Of a stretch of 64,000 nt of DNA, positions 35,758 to 48,471 are shown piece by piece. A program made the translations under genes and the position numbers. Where the stretch lies: contig NW_023998414.1 of assembly GCF_014805625.2 (NCBI RefSeq), forward strand, positions 43,923,561-43,987,560, written 5' to 3'. The notes under the pieces are model-generated. The model was not told where the DNA came from, made no database searches, and saw nothing but the letters and a program-made list of their open reading frames with translations. Source of the stretch: Glossina fuscipes (taxonomy: Eukaryota > Arthropoda > Insecta > Diptera > Glossinidae). Each line of letters opens with the position of its first letter. Position 1 is the stretch's first letter.

Positions 35758-37588
35758 TTATACACGCACTAAATCCCAAAAATCAAAGCAACACCAACTA
35801 ATAGTTGTTCTCGAAGTTTATTAGTGTTGAGCATAAAAAATATGCATTGGAAGAGAGTTTCACGTGTTCCCGCTCTCCCCCCGACTTGCCGTGTCCGACG
35901 GCTTTTTCAATTTTTCTTTTTATACTTTAAGAATTTGCATTAATTGTTAATATAAAGTGTATTTTATTTTCTTCATTTTTGTTTTTTTCCTTTTTTTTTC
36001 TTTAAAATGCCGTAATATTTTATTGTGCGTTGCTTCTGTCAATCTGTAAAGAAAAGAAAAAGCGCTATAAAGTTGGAAATAAAAAAAAAACATAAAAAAT
36101 AAAAAAAGAAAGTCGACAAATTCATTTACTCATATTGCGAAATCAGAGAGTTATAAATTTCTGAACTTGAATAATGGATGGAGTACGAATTTTCAAGAGT
36201 GAATAGTTTCCGACCACCTTAATAGCAATCTTAATAAAAAATTACAAAACATTTGTGGTTTTCATTTTCGACTTTCAACTGGTATTGTGGTATATGTAAA
36301 GTCGACACTCTCCTGCCCGTGTCATTCATAGATATTATATAGATTTCTATACAACATTGTGTGGAGTATTATTGTGTGGATTTTGTGGTTATTGTCAAAG
36401 AGTTCTTAGTTCAATATTTCAAGTTATTTATTAAAGAATGCATTGTGAATGAATGTATGCATATCGACCACAAGTGGGAAACCACAATAACACACATAAA
36501 CAGAAAACAAATCCACGCAAAATCATAGCCGAGTGCCAGAAATTGAAGGTACAGCCTTTGACATGTTTACATATATAGTATTCGTAGATGGCTGAATATG
36601 TTTTTGCTTACAGATGACTATACCAAAAACTGCCAACTACATATGTACTCCTATCCTATGTCCTGTTATGTCAAATTTGTTCTTATATTTGTCAAAAAAA
36701 TTCACTCGTTTTTACCCTTCATATGTTATTTCAATAAATTTTCAGTTATGTGCTGCTTTAATACAAAATGCATTTATTTTGTTGTTTCCTGTTTTGTAAT
36801 TTAATGGGTTTTATAGAAAACTCTTTGTTGATAAAAATTGTATTTCATTATTTCAAATGTTTTGAGAAAAAAACTTCTTCGATTTCAAGAGTATAAAATT
36901 TTCGCAATTTTTCGTATACGCATCAACTATGTCTCTATGAACCATAAATCAATTAACACGCCATCGTACTATTTCCCAGATATTGTTGTATCTGCACTTT
37001 CTTTCTCTCTCACTCGCACTGTTCCGTCTATCTCCGTTTTACACATACTCGTAAATCCTTGGCTTCGCAACATGTTTTCTATTAATAAATTCAAATTGAA
37101 ATGTTTTTCAAAATTATTATTTTCGTTGGCCGCTGAGCCAAACGCGATTTTATTGGTTTTAATGTAGACAGACTTCAATTAACTGTGCTGGCAACATCAT
37201 TACCATTACCATCGTCATCATCATCGTCACCGTCGCCGTCGCCAGCATCGCAGAAATTTTACAGCACTATTCATATCATGTATAAAAACGTTTGCCTAAA
37301 TGAGAATTTTTTTTTTTTTATCTCATAAATGCAGATACAAATTGATTGCGATATCTCTTATTATTAGCGCGCAAAAAAAAAAAAATCCTCAAATAATAAT
37401 AATAATTTAAGTCAAGCAGAAAAACAACTATGAAAAACATTAAAGAGCGCCAGCTTTAAAATACTCGCAATTATTTAAAATATTAATTGAATAAAGCGAT
37501 AGTTAGTGTTCCTCCCATCCTCTTAACATTTTTTATTTATTTTTTCCCCCAAAACTTAATGAACTTTTAAGGAAGGAAAACGTGCGAT

Positions 37589-37622
37589 GTTACTCACTCA
37601 CTCACTCACTTACTCACTCACT
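37589..37622. repeat. (ACTC)n tetranucleotide repeat
   Basis: Seven to eight ACTC units with one T interruption. Confidence 0.85.
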
Positions 37623-38786
37623 GCAACTGAGTGATAAGTTACCCTAAATTCCTTAAATATGACAAAAAAGTCTTTATGTATTGGTAGAGGACTCAAGGGT
37701 TTTTATTTGTAACGTGTCATATCTCAGGCATTACCATCAGCAATAAACAGAACTTGCTGTATCTTAGCTGAATTGAACACGTAAATTCCATACGTTCGTT
37801 GTAGCACAATGCAACATCTCTTCAAAATGACGTTGAAGATAATCAAACTCATGTTGCTTATCCTTTACGGCATAATGTTTGTCGTAATTGGTTTTTTGGG
37901 TTATATGCGTCAGCATACGCAAAACATCACCATTATAACTAACTACGAAATCGAAACGAATATGCGAAATACGTATAGAGATACGCCTGCAAAACTAGTA
38001 AGAAAGATGAAATGGCAACTATAAGTGAACTATCTATGTATGTATGTACATATGTATGCATGGATAACATTGAATAGGTACGGTAAGGAAAGCGTTAGTG
38101 ACAGTGATAGTAGTGGATCATATTTTATCTTTTCGACGCTGCTGGGGACACATGAGCTTACATGAGCGCCTACCTTATCGTGACAGATGCTGCACAATGG
38201 CACACATATGTACATATATGTTATACTTAAATTGAATTAAAATCTCTTATACTTCCGTATAGTTATTATAATGATTTTTTAACTTTTTCATTTAACTCTT
38301 TTTCCTGATTCTATCAATTAAGAAAATCAAAAAAAAAAAAAATTTAATTATAAAAATTACACAATTTTTATATATAAAAACACGCACATATCAGTGTCCT
38401 TCTGCATCCATTTAATTTCCATGGACAAACTTTGTGATTTTATAAATTTCTCTATATTTTAGAAAAGCAAGTGTATTTTTTTTCTCTTTTAAATTTGTTA
38501 TTAATTGAATCCTTTCATAATAAAAAAAAAATTATATCGTAACCAGCGAGAGATATATCTCAACGTGGCAGTTGCAAGACATGAAATTAACAATTGATTA
38601 AGGCATGCTTTCTAAGGGATTCATTCCCTTCAAGCAACAAATTAAAGTTAAATGTAGAAAGAAAAATTTTCTATTGGGAGCTCGCTTGTCAAAAATGGAA
38701 ATTTCACACGCCCGAATAGGCGTTCCGTGTTGTTGCCCTATTTTCACGCCCACAAAAATCGAATAACAAGCTGAAATTTCGTAAAT

Positions 38787-38813
38787 GTATATACATATAT
38801 ATATATATATATG

Positions 38814-38847
<34 letters not shown>
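38787..38847. repeat. (TA)n microsatellite
   Basis: Two TA runs joined by GTATTA. Confidence 0.9.
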
Positions 38848-38848
<1 letters not shown>

Positions 38849-40089
38849 TGACGGCAACAGATCAAGTTTCAAAATGGCCTGACTCAACTACAATCACAGC
38901 AGGCAGGAACTGTCGCTTACAATTTGCTCATGGCGCAGAAAAGAAAAAGTTGCAATTCTTACATATGGTTTGGAGTTTAACGTAACAGACTTAACTTTTT
39001 CTCTTCTTTTTCCTTTTTGCAAATGAATTAAATTTAAAATTAATTACAAAATTTTATTTTAATGCGTTTAGATCAACTAGCAACTAGGACTATTGGTTCT
39101 TTTTTCTTTTTTCTTAAAGCAGATGAGAGATTAGTTTAGCAAGTTTCAGTTCTGAACATGTTCGAGGAGTTTCAATGCTTCAAAAATTAATCTTCGAATA
39201 TTCGAAAGTTTTTGGCATTTACCTTTTGACGATCTACTGATGTGCTGTCCAAGTTGGAGTATTGCAAATATTTTAATCTTGATTGTTTCCGACATTGATT
39301 TGTTACAGAGATGGAACAAGGTTAGGATTAACATGCGAGTAGTGTGGTTGGTAATATTGTCGTTTGTTTGTCATCAGTTTTCTATTCAATTTTTTTCCTA
39401 ATATACTTTGCAAAGATAAACTTTTCCACTCGGCCCGCTCATTGCCCATATGCGGCAGTGGTGTTTTTGACTTCGTAGTATGGCGTTCCAGCTCGAATTT
39501 AAGAATTATGAATAGCCCGACTGTGATAATAATCGTTTTAAGTTTAGCTTTACAAGAGAAAATTAAAATTTGTCTTTTTTTTGTTTGTTGAGTGGAGATG
39601 CACAAAGCTAATAAATAAAATAACAATTAATTCTTCTTCATCAACTTGTCTCTCTCATTCATTTTCAATAATTTACTCCCTTCACCCCTGTAATGAACAT
39701 ATGGTACACATTGATCAACAACTCTGTGCAATTTTGCGCAAATGCTAATCTCTCTTCAATTTCGAATGCATCTACCGCACAAATGTCGAAATTTCTCTCC
39801 AATCCGTAGCCAATTTCATGTTTAATTATTTCGCAGCGATTTCATAACAAAATGACATAGATTCTCCGGTTTACTTTCAACTGAACAAACAATTGTCATA
39901 ATGTCAATCAATTCTCTATTTATTTTCACCTTTCATACGAATCAGGATTGCCAAAGTTAGAGAAACTATTCAAGTATGTACGAATTCTTAGCTTAACGCT
40001 ACTTTAAAGATTTAAAAAAAATGTATTCTAAAACACAGAATAAAGAAATCTTTGCAATGTCTTAGTGAAGAAGAATTCTTCTATACTCA

Positions 40090-40500
40090 CCGTCTTCGAA
40101 AACCTAAAATTTCGCGCTATTTCTATAATCATGGATGGGCGTGGGCGTTTTTTGCAGTTCTATGCAGGCCCCTGGAATCGGCCCACCCTATTATGAACCC
40201 GAACTTTATAACGTTGTCGTTGTTGTAATTTATGTGTACTGACAAAAAAAAAAAAAAAATTGAACCTTTTTGGTTCGGAAAACTACGGCGTCCTCAACAT
40301 ATGTTCGACTGTAAGCAAGTCCTTTCATCAATTTCAACCGTTTTCAATACCAATCTAATTTTTGCAAGCAGGGGAATGAATGACATTACACAGGATGAAC
40401 AGACGGACATGCTAAAATATTGATCAAGACACACATATACTTTTAGTAGGGTTTCTGAAGCTTCCTGCTGAGTGTTGTGGGCGTTTTGATATAATAGAAA
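40090..40500 (+). mobile_element. DINE-1-like element, internally deleted copy
   Basis: Has GGATGGGCGTGGGCG at the front, TTTTCAATACCAATCTAATTTTTGCAAGCAGG and AACAGACGGACATGC in the middle, and CATATACTTTTAGTAGGG plus CTGAAGCTTCCTGCTGAG at the tail. It ends at GTTTTGATATAAT. Confidence 0.5.
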
Positions 40501-41449
40501 AAAATATGGTAAACTACTTATTAACAAATAATTGATTTTCATACTTATATCGATGATTATGATAAGTGATTATTATAAAAATACATCCTCTTAAATAGTA
40601 TAAGATTTTCTATCGGTGCAGTCACAGTTTACCTATCTGTCAGTCGGAAAAGTTATTTATGTCAAATATTGATTTAAAATTCGATACTACGTATAGTCAT
40701 TATTGCTAATCGACATCCAAAATGTACTCCAGTCTGCTAATTTACTATGCTTCTGATTAATGCGCAAGTTGTAAATTTAATGGGAACACGAAATAGTCAT
40801 TGCGCTGCTAGTTAGGGCCTGACTATTTCAATAACTATTCACAAAAACCAAAGAGAAAAAAAATGATAAAAAATCATATAGCATGAAAACAGGAAATATT
40901 ACTTTATCATAAGCAAAATTCGAATACGAAAATAGGTAAAAAAACCAAAAAAAGATAAAAATAAATAAAAAGCGAAAACCAGCGAATAAGATCAAGAAGA
41001 ATAGAGAAATGAGATAAGATAATAAATAAATAAATCAAAACCATTCCCTCAAAGAAGATAAATAACTGTATATATGTGGCTGTATGCATATACAATACAA
41101 ATGTATGTTTACGAGCATCTGCTTGCATAAATATTCCGTATGCGTAATTGTTCGTGTATATTTACATAACATAAATTCCATGAATATATATGAAATTCAA
41201 GGATGACTTCAAGCTATCCAAAGTGTTCGTAATGAAGGAGAGTAAAAAATAAATTCAAATACATATTTGGCATTTTTATTAATGTGAACAAAAATTCTAA
41301 TTCGCTATTATTTTATAGAAAATTTAAAGGAAAAATCAAAGAAACCGAGAGCACACGCACTATTATGTAATAAGCCTTTGTGAATTGTGCATTAGTGCGT
41401 ATTTGTGTTTGTGTGCGTTTAGGATAGATAAAGATAGACGTAGAAAGAG

Positions 41450-41501
<52 letters not shown>

Positions 41502-42640
41502 TGAAAAAGTAAATGACGTAAATCCTATTTTTTCACCAACACATGATTCTACCATAATTTTTTCCTTTTTTTCTGTTGTCGTTGCTGGGCTTTCAATCTA
41601 AACATTAAAACACCAGCACTCAAATATTCCTTCAGTCACTCTCTCTGGTTGATTCATTCGTTATACATTTATATACATATATGTATAAATAAAGGGGAAA
41701 AAAATTTATGTCAAAAAATTGTAGTGAATAGACACATGTATATATGTATGTATATATATCTGCATATATATGTATATATATATCTGCACGCACGCTTACA
41801 AAAACTGACACAACCTACATCTACGATTGCGAAGCGAATAAAAATAACAAAAAACAGAAAATGGCGTAAAAAAAACGTTCATTCGCACACAATCAAAACG
41901 GAAGGCAAAGAAGACTATAAATGACAAAAATCCTTTTAGGGTTGCATTGATGTATGTGTGCGCCTATATGCAGATAGCTTTGTTTGTGCTATGTATGTAC
42001 TTAAAATGACTAACTGGCTTGACTTGCTTACCAACTGATTGACTTGACTGACTCACTGACTGCCGAACAAACTGTTTGTTTACTGTTGCAGAAATTGCAA
42101 TTCTTTCGTATTTTTTATTGTTCGTTAAAAATAAAAAAAAAACCAAAAAGAATCAAAATTGAAGAAACTTGCAAAATAAAAAACCTATTCACACACACAG
42201 AAAAAAAACAAGCAAATTGGAATCTGTGTCACAAGAACCAATTTTTATGTGACAGCAATTAAAGTAGATACGCATCACGGCATAAAAATGATTTGCGTTC
42301 TGTTTCGATGACATTTTGCCGATCCTAAGCTAATGTAACGCGGAATATAGTAGTTCAGGTCCAAGCAAACATACTCAGCGTACAATAATACGAATATTCA
42401 TTCGAACTTCTCTCGATCTGAAGGAATTTATGTCACGCGAATGTGTACCATAGCAAGAGTTAAGAAAGGAAGAAACCAAACTAAAGTTTTGCATAGACAT
42501 ATATTTCTTGTGAATGGCCACCGTTTACCTATGTGTACAGATATATCTAGAGTTAGAGAAACAAAATTGTTTTCTCTTTTAAATACGAAAAAAAAAGAAC
42601 ACTTAAGGGATGTCAGCTAAACGCGCGTGCATCACGGTGA
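40501..42640. other. Intergenic AT-rich DNA, no gene
   Basis: Includes a TA tract at 41452-41498 and a TATG/CATA-rich zone near 41735-41785. Nothing else recognised. Confidence 0.45.
41452..41498. repeat. (TA)n microsatellite
   Basis: About 23 perfect TA units. Confidence 0.95.
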
Positions 42641-42649
42641 TGGTCAGAA

Positions 42650-42850
42650 AGAAGCGGAAAAAAAGAGTGAAGGAGTTAAGGTGTTACCGCAGCCCGGTGT
42701 AGGTGCGCCGAACCGGTAAGTGTTATGTTTGTTACGGTTTTCAGCATTGCTAGCTGAGTATGAGATTTGAACCTGCAGGGACCGACTTGGTAGTTGCGAC
42801 TGTGTTCTACTCGGCTATGCCCCAGCCGATTATATCAGGCGATTACAAAA
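42650..42850 (-). mobile_element. tRNA-derived SINE-like copy 2
   Basis: On the minus strand GGGGCATAGCCGAGTAGA carries an A box (42806-42817), and GGTTCAAATCTC (42762-42773) is a good B box. The distance between them, 44 bases from the start of the A box, equals that in copy 1. The text between (AGTCGCA, GGTCCC) and the unusual downstream part GGTTCGGCGCACCTACACCGGGC suggest a tRNA-like head joined to an unrelated body. Confidence 0.65.
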
Positions 42851-42889
42851 GTTTGTATTAGATTTTGATCGAAAAAATACATTTCCGGT

Positions 42890-43400
42890 ATATAGTGCTA
42901 TATGAATTTCGAAAAGGAGTGTTGAAATTGCACAAAAAACGGATTCGATTGCACGCATATTTTATGGGCAATGCAACGTAACTTTTGTGCGGTATAAAGA
43001 TTTTAGAGAACAAAATGTAATTATGACACACTATAAAATTGGTTAGACGTGGTCGATTTATTCATTTGTCATCACGTTCAAAAATCCCTTATTCAAGTTC
43101 TGGCAGGTTGAAATTCGCGTACGCATGTAAGCATATTCGTCGGTTCGTTTGCCCGTCTGTCTGTATATGTGAAAAGCATTCTGCCTTTGGCCAAAATGAA
43201 TATATCGCTTACAAATTTGTAGAATAATTTGAAAACATTCCAGACCGGTGAAAGGAAACGCTCATAATGCAACAAAATCTGAGAACACCTTGCCGCATTG
43301 CTCCTTCCTTATAGACTACGACAGATACACGATATAAATTTCTACAGGATTATCCTACAGCGATATCAAAATCCAGCCACGCCCATCAAATAATATAGAA
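42890..43400 (+). mobile_element. DINE-1-like element, diverged copy
   Basis: Shares TATGACACACTATAAAATT followed by GACGTGGTCGATTTATTC with the copy at 18440, and has a TCCGTCT-type box (CCCGTCTGTCTGTATATG). The right part CCAGCCACGCCCATC is the complement of the usual GGGCGTGG module. The copy may be a rearranged pair. Confidence 0.45.
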
Positions 43401-44570
43401 TATGAAAATTTATTATTTTTCCTTTTTTCAATCATTTACAGGGTGTGACGGGTAATAGGACTAAAAGATTTGGTCGCAATCGTTAAGTCGGCTTTAAATA
43501 TTATATCGAGTTACACGAAATGGCATTCGAGCATGGCATCCATGGAAAAAAGACAGAGAGGATGAAGAGACACGCTTGTAATCGGGGAGAGGGTAGAAAA
43601 TAATTCGAAAAAATATAACGAGATTTTAGGCGGATAAACCAAACAAGAAATTTTCAAAGTAAAAAAACTTTGAAATAATTCGTTCATCCGTAAACCGACC
43701 TGCTAAAGACAATGATTAAAAATTGTATAAAAATCAAGAAGCAAAGAAACCTAAAGCAAAGTAAGATAAAGTCCTTATCCTGACCCCTCTCCTTTACATT
43801 AAACCAAATGAAAACCATTTTGTACAAGAGCCCGGGAAATAATAAAAACGAGAAAAAAAACGAGAGAAAGAAATGCGGGAGAGTTAACAAAATGGGAAAT
43901 AGAAGTTAATTGAATTACGAAAAATCAAGGCAAGTGAAGGAAAGCAAATACTATTTCAAATAAATAATTTTATTTTAAAAAAATATTTGTCCGCACATCA
44001 CTGCGAAAGATGTACGCAAGAATGCGCATACGATGCCGTATTCGGGTGAGTTTTATTAATTATTATTAATATTATTATTTTTTTATTGTACACATAAGAA
44101 CAAAGAAAATAAAATGCAACAATAATTAAAGCAATTTAACAATTTTTTTTTTCTTATAGCAAATAAAATCATGTAAATTATACGTTAGATTAACCAAAAC
44201 GTATGAAAACATTTTTTTCTCTTTTCTCGCTTCCTTTTCTTATCGTAACAATAAACGAGACCGATATCTTACTATAAATTTTTTTAATATATTCCCCAGA
44301 AGTATGAGTATGCAACTATTGGCCTGAACAATATATAGCTGCCTTCATGGCTTTTGTCTTTGTTCTCTTTCTTTTTAAATTTCTTTAATTGATAGCCACG
44401 CATCCAATGCAAAAATACGGTCAATAATTTCTTGTCCGTAATGGGCGTAGCCAACCGCCGAATCAACCCGGTTATTAACAAACGGAATGGAAAAAATGTC
44501 CATCAAAACTGTATCGATTGCGTTTTACAACAAGACAAATCATCACTGGTCTTTTTTATTAAAAAAAAAA
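43401..44570. other. Intergenic DNA, no gene
   Basis: AT-rich. No recognised element or gene. Confidence 0.4.
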
Positions 44571-44574
44571 AAAA

Positions 44575-45293
44575 TACAAGTAAGAAAATTATATTCAGTT
44601 GTGATCGAATCTTTTGTACCCATCATCGTTATCTTTGAAAAGACAAAAACAGTAAACGAACTAAATTTTCGTGGTCGCATAGGCGTCTGGGTGTTGTAAG
44701 TATGGCCTGTGAAAAGTTCAGATTACTTTCAAAATCTTTTGCGAGTAGCTTCATTGTCGCTAACGGGAGGATATTTTCCGCAGACACTAAACATTTGCTC
44801 ACACAGACAGATGGACCGACGAATAGGCGGACATGTTTAGGTGCATTCCAAATTTGAAACTGGCCGAGAATTTTACACTTTATAGGGGTTTTGAAGCTTG
44901 TTTCTGCGCGTCATAGCAATTGCATTTTGATACACTATTCTACTGGACAGGCGTGGTTAACTTTTACACAATTGCTACAGTATCGTCCATAGAATATGCG
45001 TTCAAATTTTTCTACATTTATTTGCTTTAGTTTTTGAGTAATAACCAAAAAATTAAGGCGTGTGCTCCGACCGATTTGGCCCATTTTCAATACCAATCAG
45101 CGTGAAAGAACTTCCTACCTTAAGGTCGATAGCTTCATTTTTGCGGCCAGCAGAATTACACGGACGGACATGCTTAAATCGATTTAGAAATTGATAATGA
45201 TCAAGAATTTAAATACTTTGTGGGGTGTCTGATGCTTCCTGCTGCGCGTTACAAGCGTTTTGACAAAACAAATATACCCCTCATCCTTCCGTA
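44575..45293 (+). mobile_element. DINE-1-like non-autonomous element, near full copy
   Basis: Runs from AAGTAAGAAAATTATATTC and GTACCCATCATCGTTATC to ATACCCCTCATCCTTCCG. The module order is the same as in the copy at 11885, including GGCGTCTGGGTGTTGTAAG, GGCGGACATGTTTAGGTGC, TTTGATACACTATTC, GGCGTGGTTAAC, TTTTGCGGCCAG, GGACATGCTTAAATCG and AATACTTTGTGGGG. Confidence 0.65.
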
Positions 45294-45529
45294 AAAAATT
45301 TTTATATTCAAGTTTGTTGTCTATCACTAGCTACCGATTTTCATCATTCTAACAGAATGCGGCAATGATTTATTTATACATCTAAAGAGAATACGAAAAG
45401 TTGAATTTTTTACAACTTTTAAATCCCAATAAATGGATAACAAGAAGTGAAATTATTTTGAGCAGGTCGAGCAGCTTATGTAACATAAGACCTATAATTT
45501 AACAGATAAATTTGATGCTGATCAATTTC

Positions 45530-45700
45530 TCAGATTCACCTAGGATAGACGGACGGAGGGACATGTTTAAGTTGAATCAGAATTTGATGTTTATTAAGAA
45601 TATATATAGTATATACTTTGTGAGATCTCTGAAGTTTACTTCTGGTCGTTGCAAACGTTTTGACAAAATTTTGATACTTCGGTGATGGCTACAAAAATGT
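45530..45700 (+). mobile_element. DINE-1-like element, tail fragment
   Basis: Only the tail modules are present: GACGGACGGAGGGACATG, AAGAATATATATAG, TACTTTGTGAGATCTCTGAAG, ACGTTTTGACAAAA and CTTCGGTGATGGC. It lies shortly after the full copy at 44575. Confidence 0.55.
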
Positions 45701-47184
45701 ATGATATGCGTCTAGACTGTGCTCTGTTTGAAAATATAATTTTGTGAATTATCATATTTTCTTATGAAATGGACAGAGCAGGAGCAAAATTAAATCGCCC
45801 TTAGCGTAAACATTTAAAAAATGTTTATGTTCAAGAGCTCTAAAAATCTTTGATCTAATTAACGAAAAATGATGTAAAAATGTGATAATTAATAGGTTAA
45901 TAGATATCGCAACCATATAAATATATTAAATAAGCTACAGAAATATATGTTTGCAACACGCCTAAGATATTTAAAGTAGCTTTTTGCGTTTCAATAAGCA
46001 TGTGGGTCCTCCCCACCCGTCTAGCTATCGTTAATGTTTCCTTACCGGGAAATTATTTTTCCGTACTTTTGTTTTCACTTGTTCTCGTCTATTTCTTAAT
46101 AATCCACTTACCAGTGAATGCTAGCAAGCTATACTCAGTTAGGAGTGCGATGCTTGCTGTGTTATTTAAAATATGTTTTTATTATTACTTTCTCTTGGCA
46201 AGCGGTAGAGTCTTTATTTATATATTTATTTTTTTATACGAAATATTGTATGAAAGGTTCTATGAAGGTTTCATTTAAAATTTTCTAATTTCTATTATTG
46301 CTTTATTCTTCTTCCTCTTTTTCCTTCTTTATTCCTGTGAATTGATTTTTTATGTTACGCTCTCCCGGCACACAGTAACACAATAAGTATAAACTGTGTA
46401 TGCTCCCGTTTTCTTTGTACATACGTGCAACGTTCTACACATGAAACATGCATGCATGTATTGCTATTTTTTTATTGTTATTGTTGTTATAACTACTTAT
46501 ACGCTTACTGCTCTCATGCTGCTTTTAAATCTCATACTCACGCAATCAAACGTAGAAGGATTTACCTTTATTTCGTGCTTGTTGTACTCTTCTTCCCTGG
46601 AGTTCCCTCTTTGAAAGCATGCAGAGCTTTACATACAGATATATTTTATGCGAGAGAATGCAATGCAGGGCTAAATGCATGTTTGCATTGTTATCATAAA
46701 ATAAAGTACTTTCTGCCATTATAACATGCACTGTATTCACTCATTATTCACTTTCAAGGAAATGTGAAATTCTATTCTGTTTCTTTTTCCTTTTACTTCT
46801 TTTGCTTCTTTTCCTTTTCTTTTATGTTTTGTTTGCTTTCAATTTCAGAAAGTGAAATCAAAAGCAGAAAACAAATCGTGTTTTATAAGGAAAAGGGATT
46901 ACTTGCTGCTGCTGCTGATGCGACTGATGCTTCTTCTTTTCTTATAAACTTACATACGGGAATTAGAGAAATTTTCCAAATCGATAGAGAATGAATAGCA
47001 GAAAAATGTATCTATTAACAACTACTTCAAATACGCCGACATTTTTAATTATTCAATAATTATACATTAAATATACATACATACATATATATATATATAT
47101 GTATATATATTAGGGGGACCGAAGAATAATCAACATTTATTTTGCTGGCTGGTAAAACATTTGCTTATTAAAGAAATCCTGAAT
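45701..47184. other. Intergenic DNA, no gene
   Basis: Several frames of 60-99 codons are open, rich in Phe, Leu and Tyr as expected from T-rich DNA. None shows a family motif. A short TA/CATA tract lies at 47075-47110. Confidence 0.45.
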
Positions 47185-47765
47185 AGCTAGCTAGTCGACA
47201 AAACAATTTCCCCCATTTTCTCACACACTATTGCCAGCGTAAAGCGCGGATCCTTTAATTTTGTAGTGAAAAACTTTTTCATGAGCGTTTTCACTTCTCC
47301 AACCTTTTTAAATTTTCTAGCACTAACGATCTGAAAATGTGGTAATAGTTCGATGGCGTGTGATCTGGTCAATAGGGTAAGTGCGGTAAAAATTCTAATT
47401 CAAGCTCACTTATTTTTTTGCTATGTTAATTTTTCAGCGTAAGCATTCGCGTTGTCATGTTGAAGGATTGTTCTTTTCTTATTGACAAAAACAGATGGTT
47501 TCTTCATGAGCTTTTGCTTCATTCGCCCGAGTTGTTCACAATACACTTCCGTATACCGAATTATTGTAAGGGATGGCGCAGCGTTAATCCATGAGTAACC
47601 CAAACTGCTTGCCATTTCAATTTCTCTCTGCAACGAACATGATCCTCAACTGGATGGCAATTCAATCACCAATTATAATTCTTCAATTGTATGACGGAGA
47701 TCTGAATTCACCATCGCTTTCAGGAATTCATCATCTAATTTGAAATGCCTTTTGGCTGCCTAACC
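47185..47765 (-). pseudogene. mariner-family transposase relic, catalytic and C-terminal part
   Basis: On the minus strand the frames read, in order, AAKRHFKLDDEFLKAM (about 47755-47700), then EVYCEQLGRMKQKLMKKPSV and KRTILQHDNANAYAEKL, and then KFKKVGEVKTLMKKFF. Mariner transposases have Y..QL.R....LKEKRP..V.R....LQHDNARPH followed later by a K(K)F...EEV...L..FF segment, so order and motifs agree. The second catalytic Asp is the D of QHDNA. Frames are broken, the N-terminal domain is absent and the PYSPDL segment is not seen, so it is dead. Confidence 0.75.
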
Positions 47766-48471
47766 CCACCCGTCCTCCCTTCCATCCATCACAAAATACA
47801 TCATATAATGAAGAAAAGGAGCGAAAGAAAACAAATCATTAAATCAACAGGGCAACCAACTAACTAACCAGAACAAAGAGCAGTATAGTGTTTTGGTAAA
47901 AACTTTTGAAAAACTTCAGAGATTAACAATTGAATAATTTCGGAAAAACTATTTATCGCTTGCTTATGTTCAAGAATTTCTACAAGTCATTCCTCTCAAC
48001 AAACTAATACTTAATTCTCATAATTATCTATAATGCACTTAAAGAAAGTGCGTTCCGAATTTCTTTGTAATTGTTATTGTTTTTGTTATTAAAGAAAACA
48101 AAGTTTTAGAAAAGTTTTATGCTTTTCTTGTAGAAACTGCTCGGAGAGCATACACAATATTTTCGGATTTAGTTAAAGGGCAAACTTAAAAAATAAGTGA
48201 AACGGAAAGCAAAAAAAGAAAAATAAAGTTATTTTCATCATTCCGCGAATAGTAATAAAATATATAATATGTACGCATATATTCGTAAGAAAATATGAAG
48301 AGAATTCGGACAAAAAGGGAAAGGAGTAATGAGTAAATAAAAATTAAAAATAAAACGAATTTAATTCAAATCGACAACTAAAGTACTTACTGTTTTTAAG
48401 GACAACTAAGCAAGCGAGAATTCTGAAATGGGAGAATAAACGAAACTCATTAAATTCAAGAATCATAGATA
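47766..48471. other. Intergenic DNA, no gene
   Basis: AT-rich sequence without recognised content. Confidence 0.4.

Larger units (their letters stand above)
35758..40089. other. DNA upstream of the PDE9 coding start, no gene
   Basis: Probably 5' UTR and promoter or first intron of PDE9 near 35758-36045, then unassigned AT-rich DNA. It contains CAT/CGT triplets (37195-37252), an ACTC tetranucleotide tract (about 37589-37622) and a TA tract (about 38787-38847). A 71-codon frame at 37809-38024 starts with a basic segment and a hydrophobic helix (LMLLILYGIMFVVIGFLGY). It could be a small membrane peptide, but nothing else supports it. Confidence 0.45.

Noticed and set aside
37809..38024. Small membrane protein gene
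   Set aside because: A single short hydrophobic frame in T-rich DNA is expected by chance; no promoter, homology or conserved context supports it.
42650..42850. Functional tRNA gene
   Set aside because: A and B boxes are visible, but no acceptor stem pairing or anticodon arm fits; a matching copy elsewhere argues for a SINE.
46000..46994. Several Phe/Leu/Tyr-rich frames as membrane protein exons
   Set aside because: Composition follows from T-rich DNA, and no splice-linked order or domain is present.
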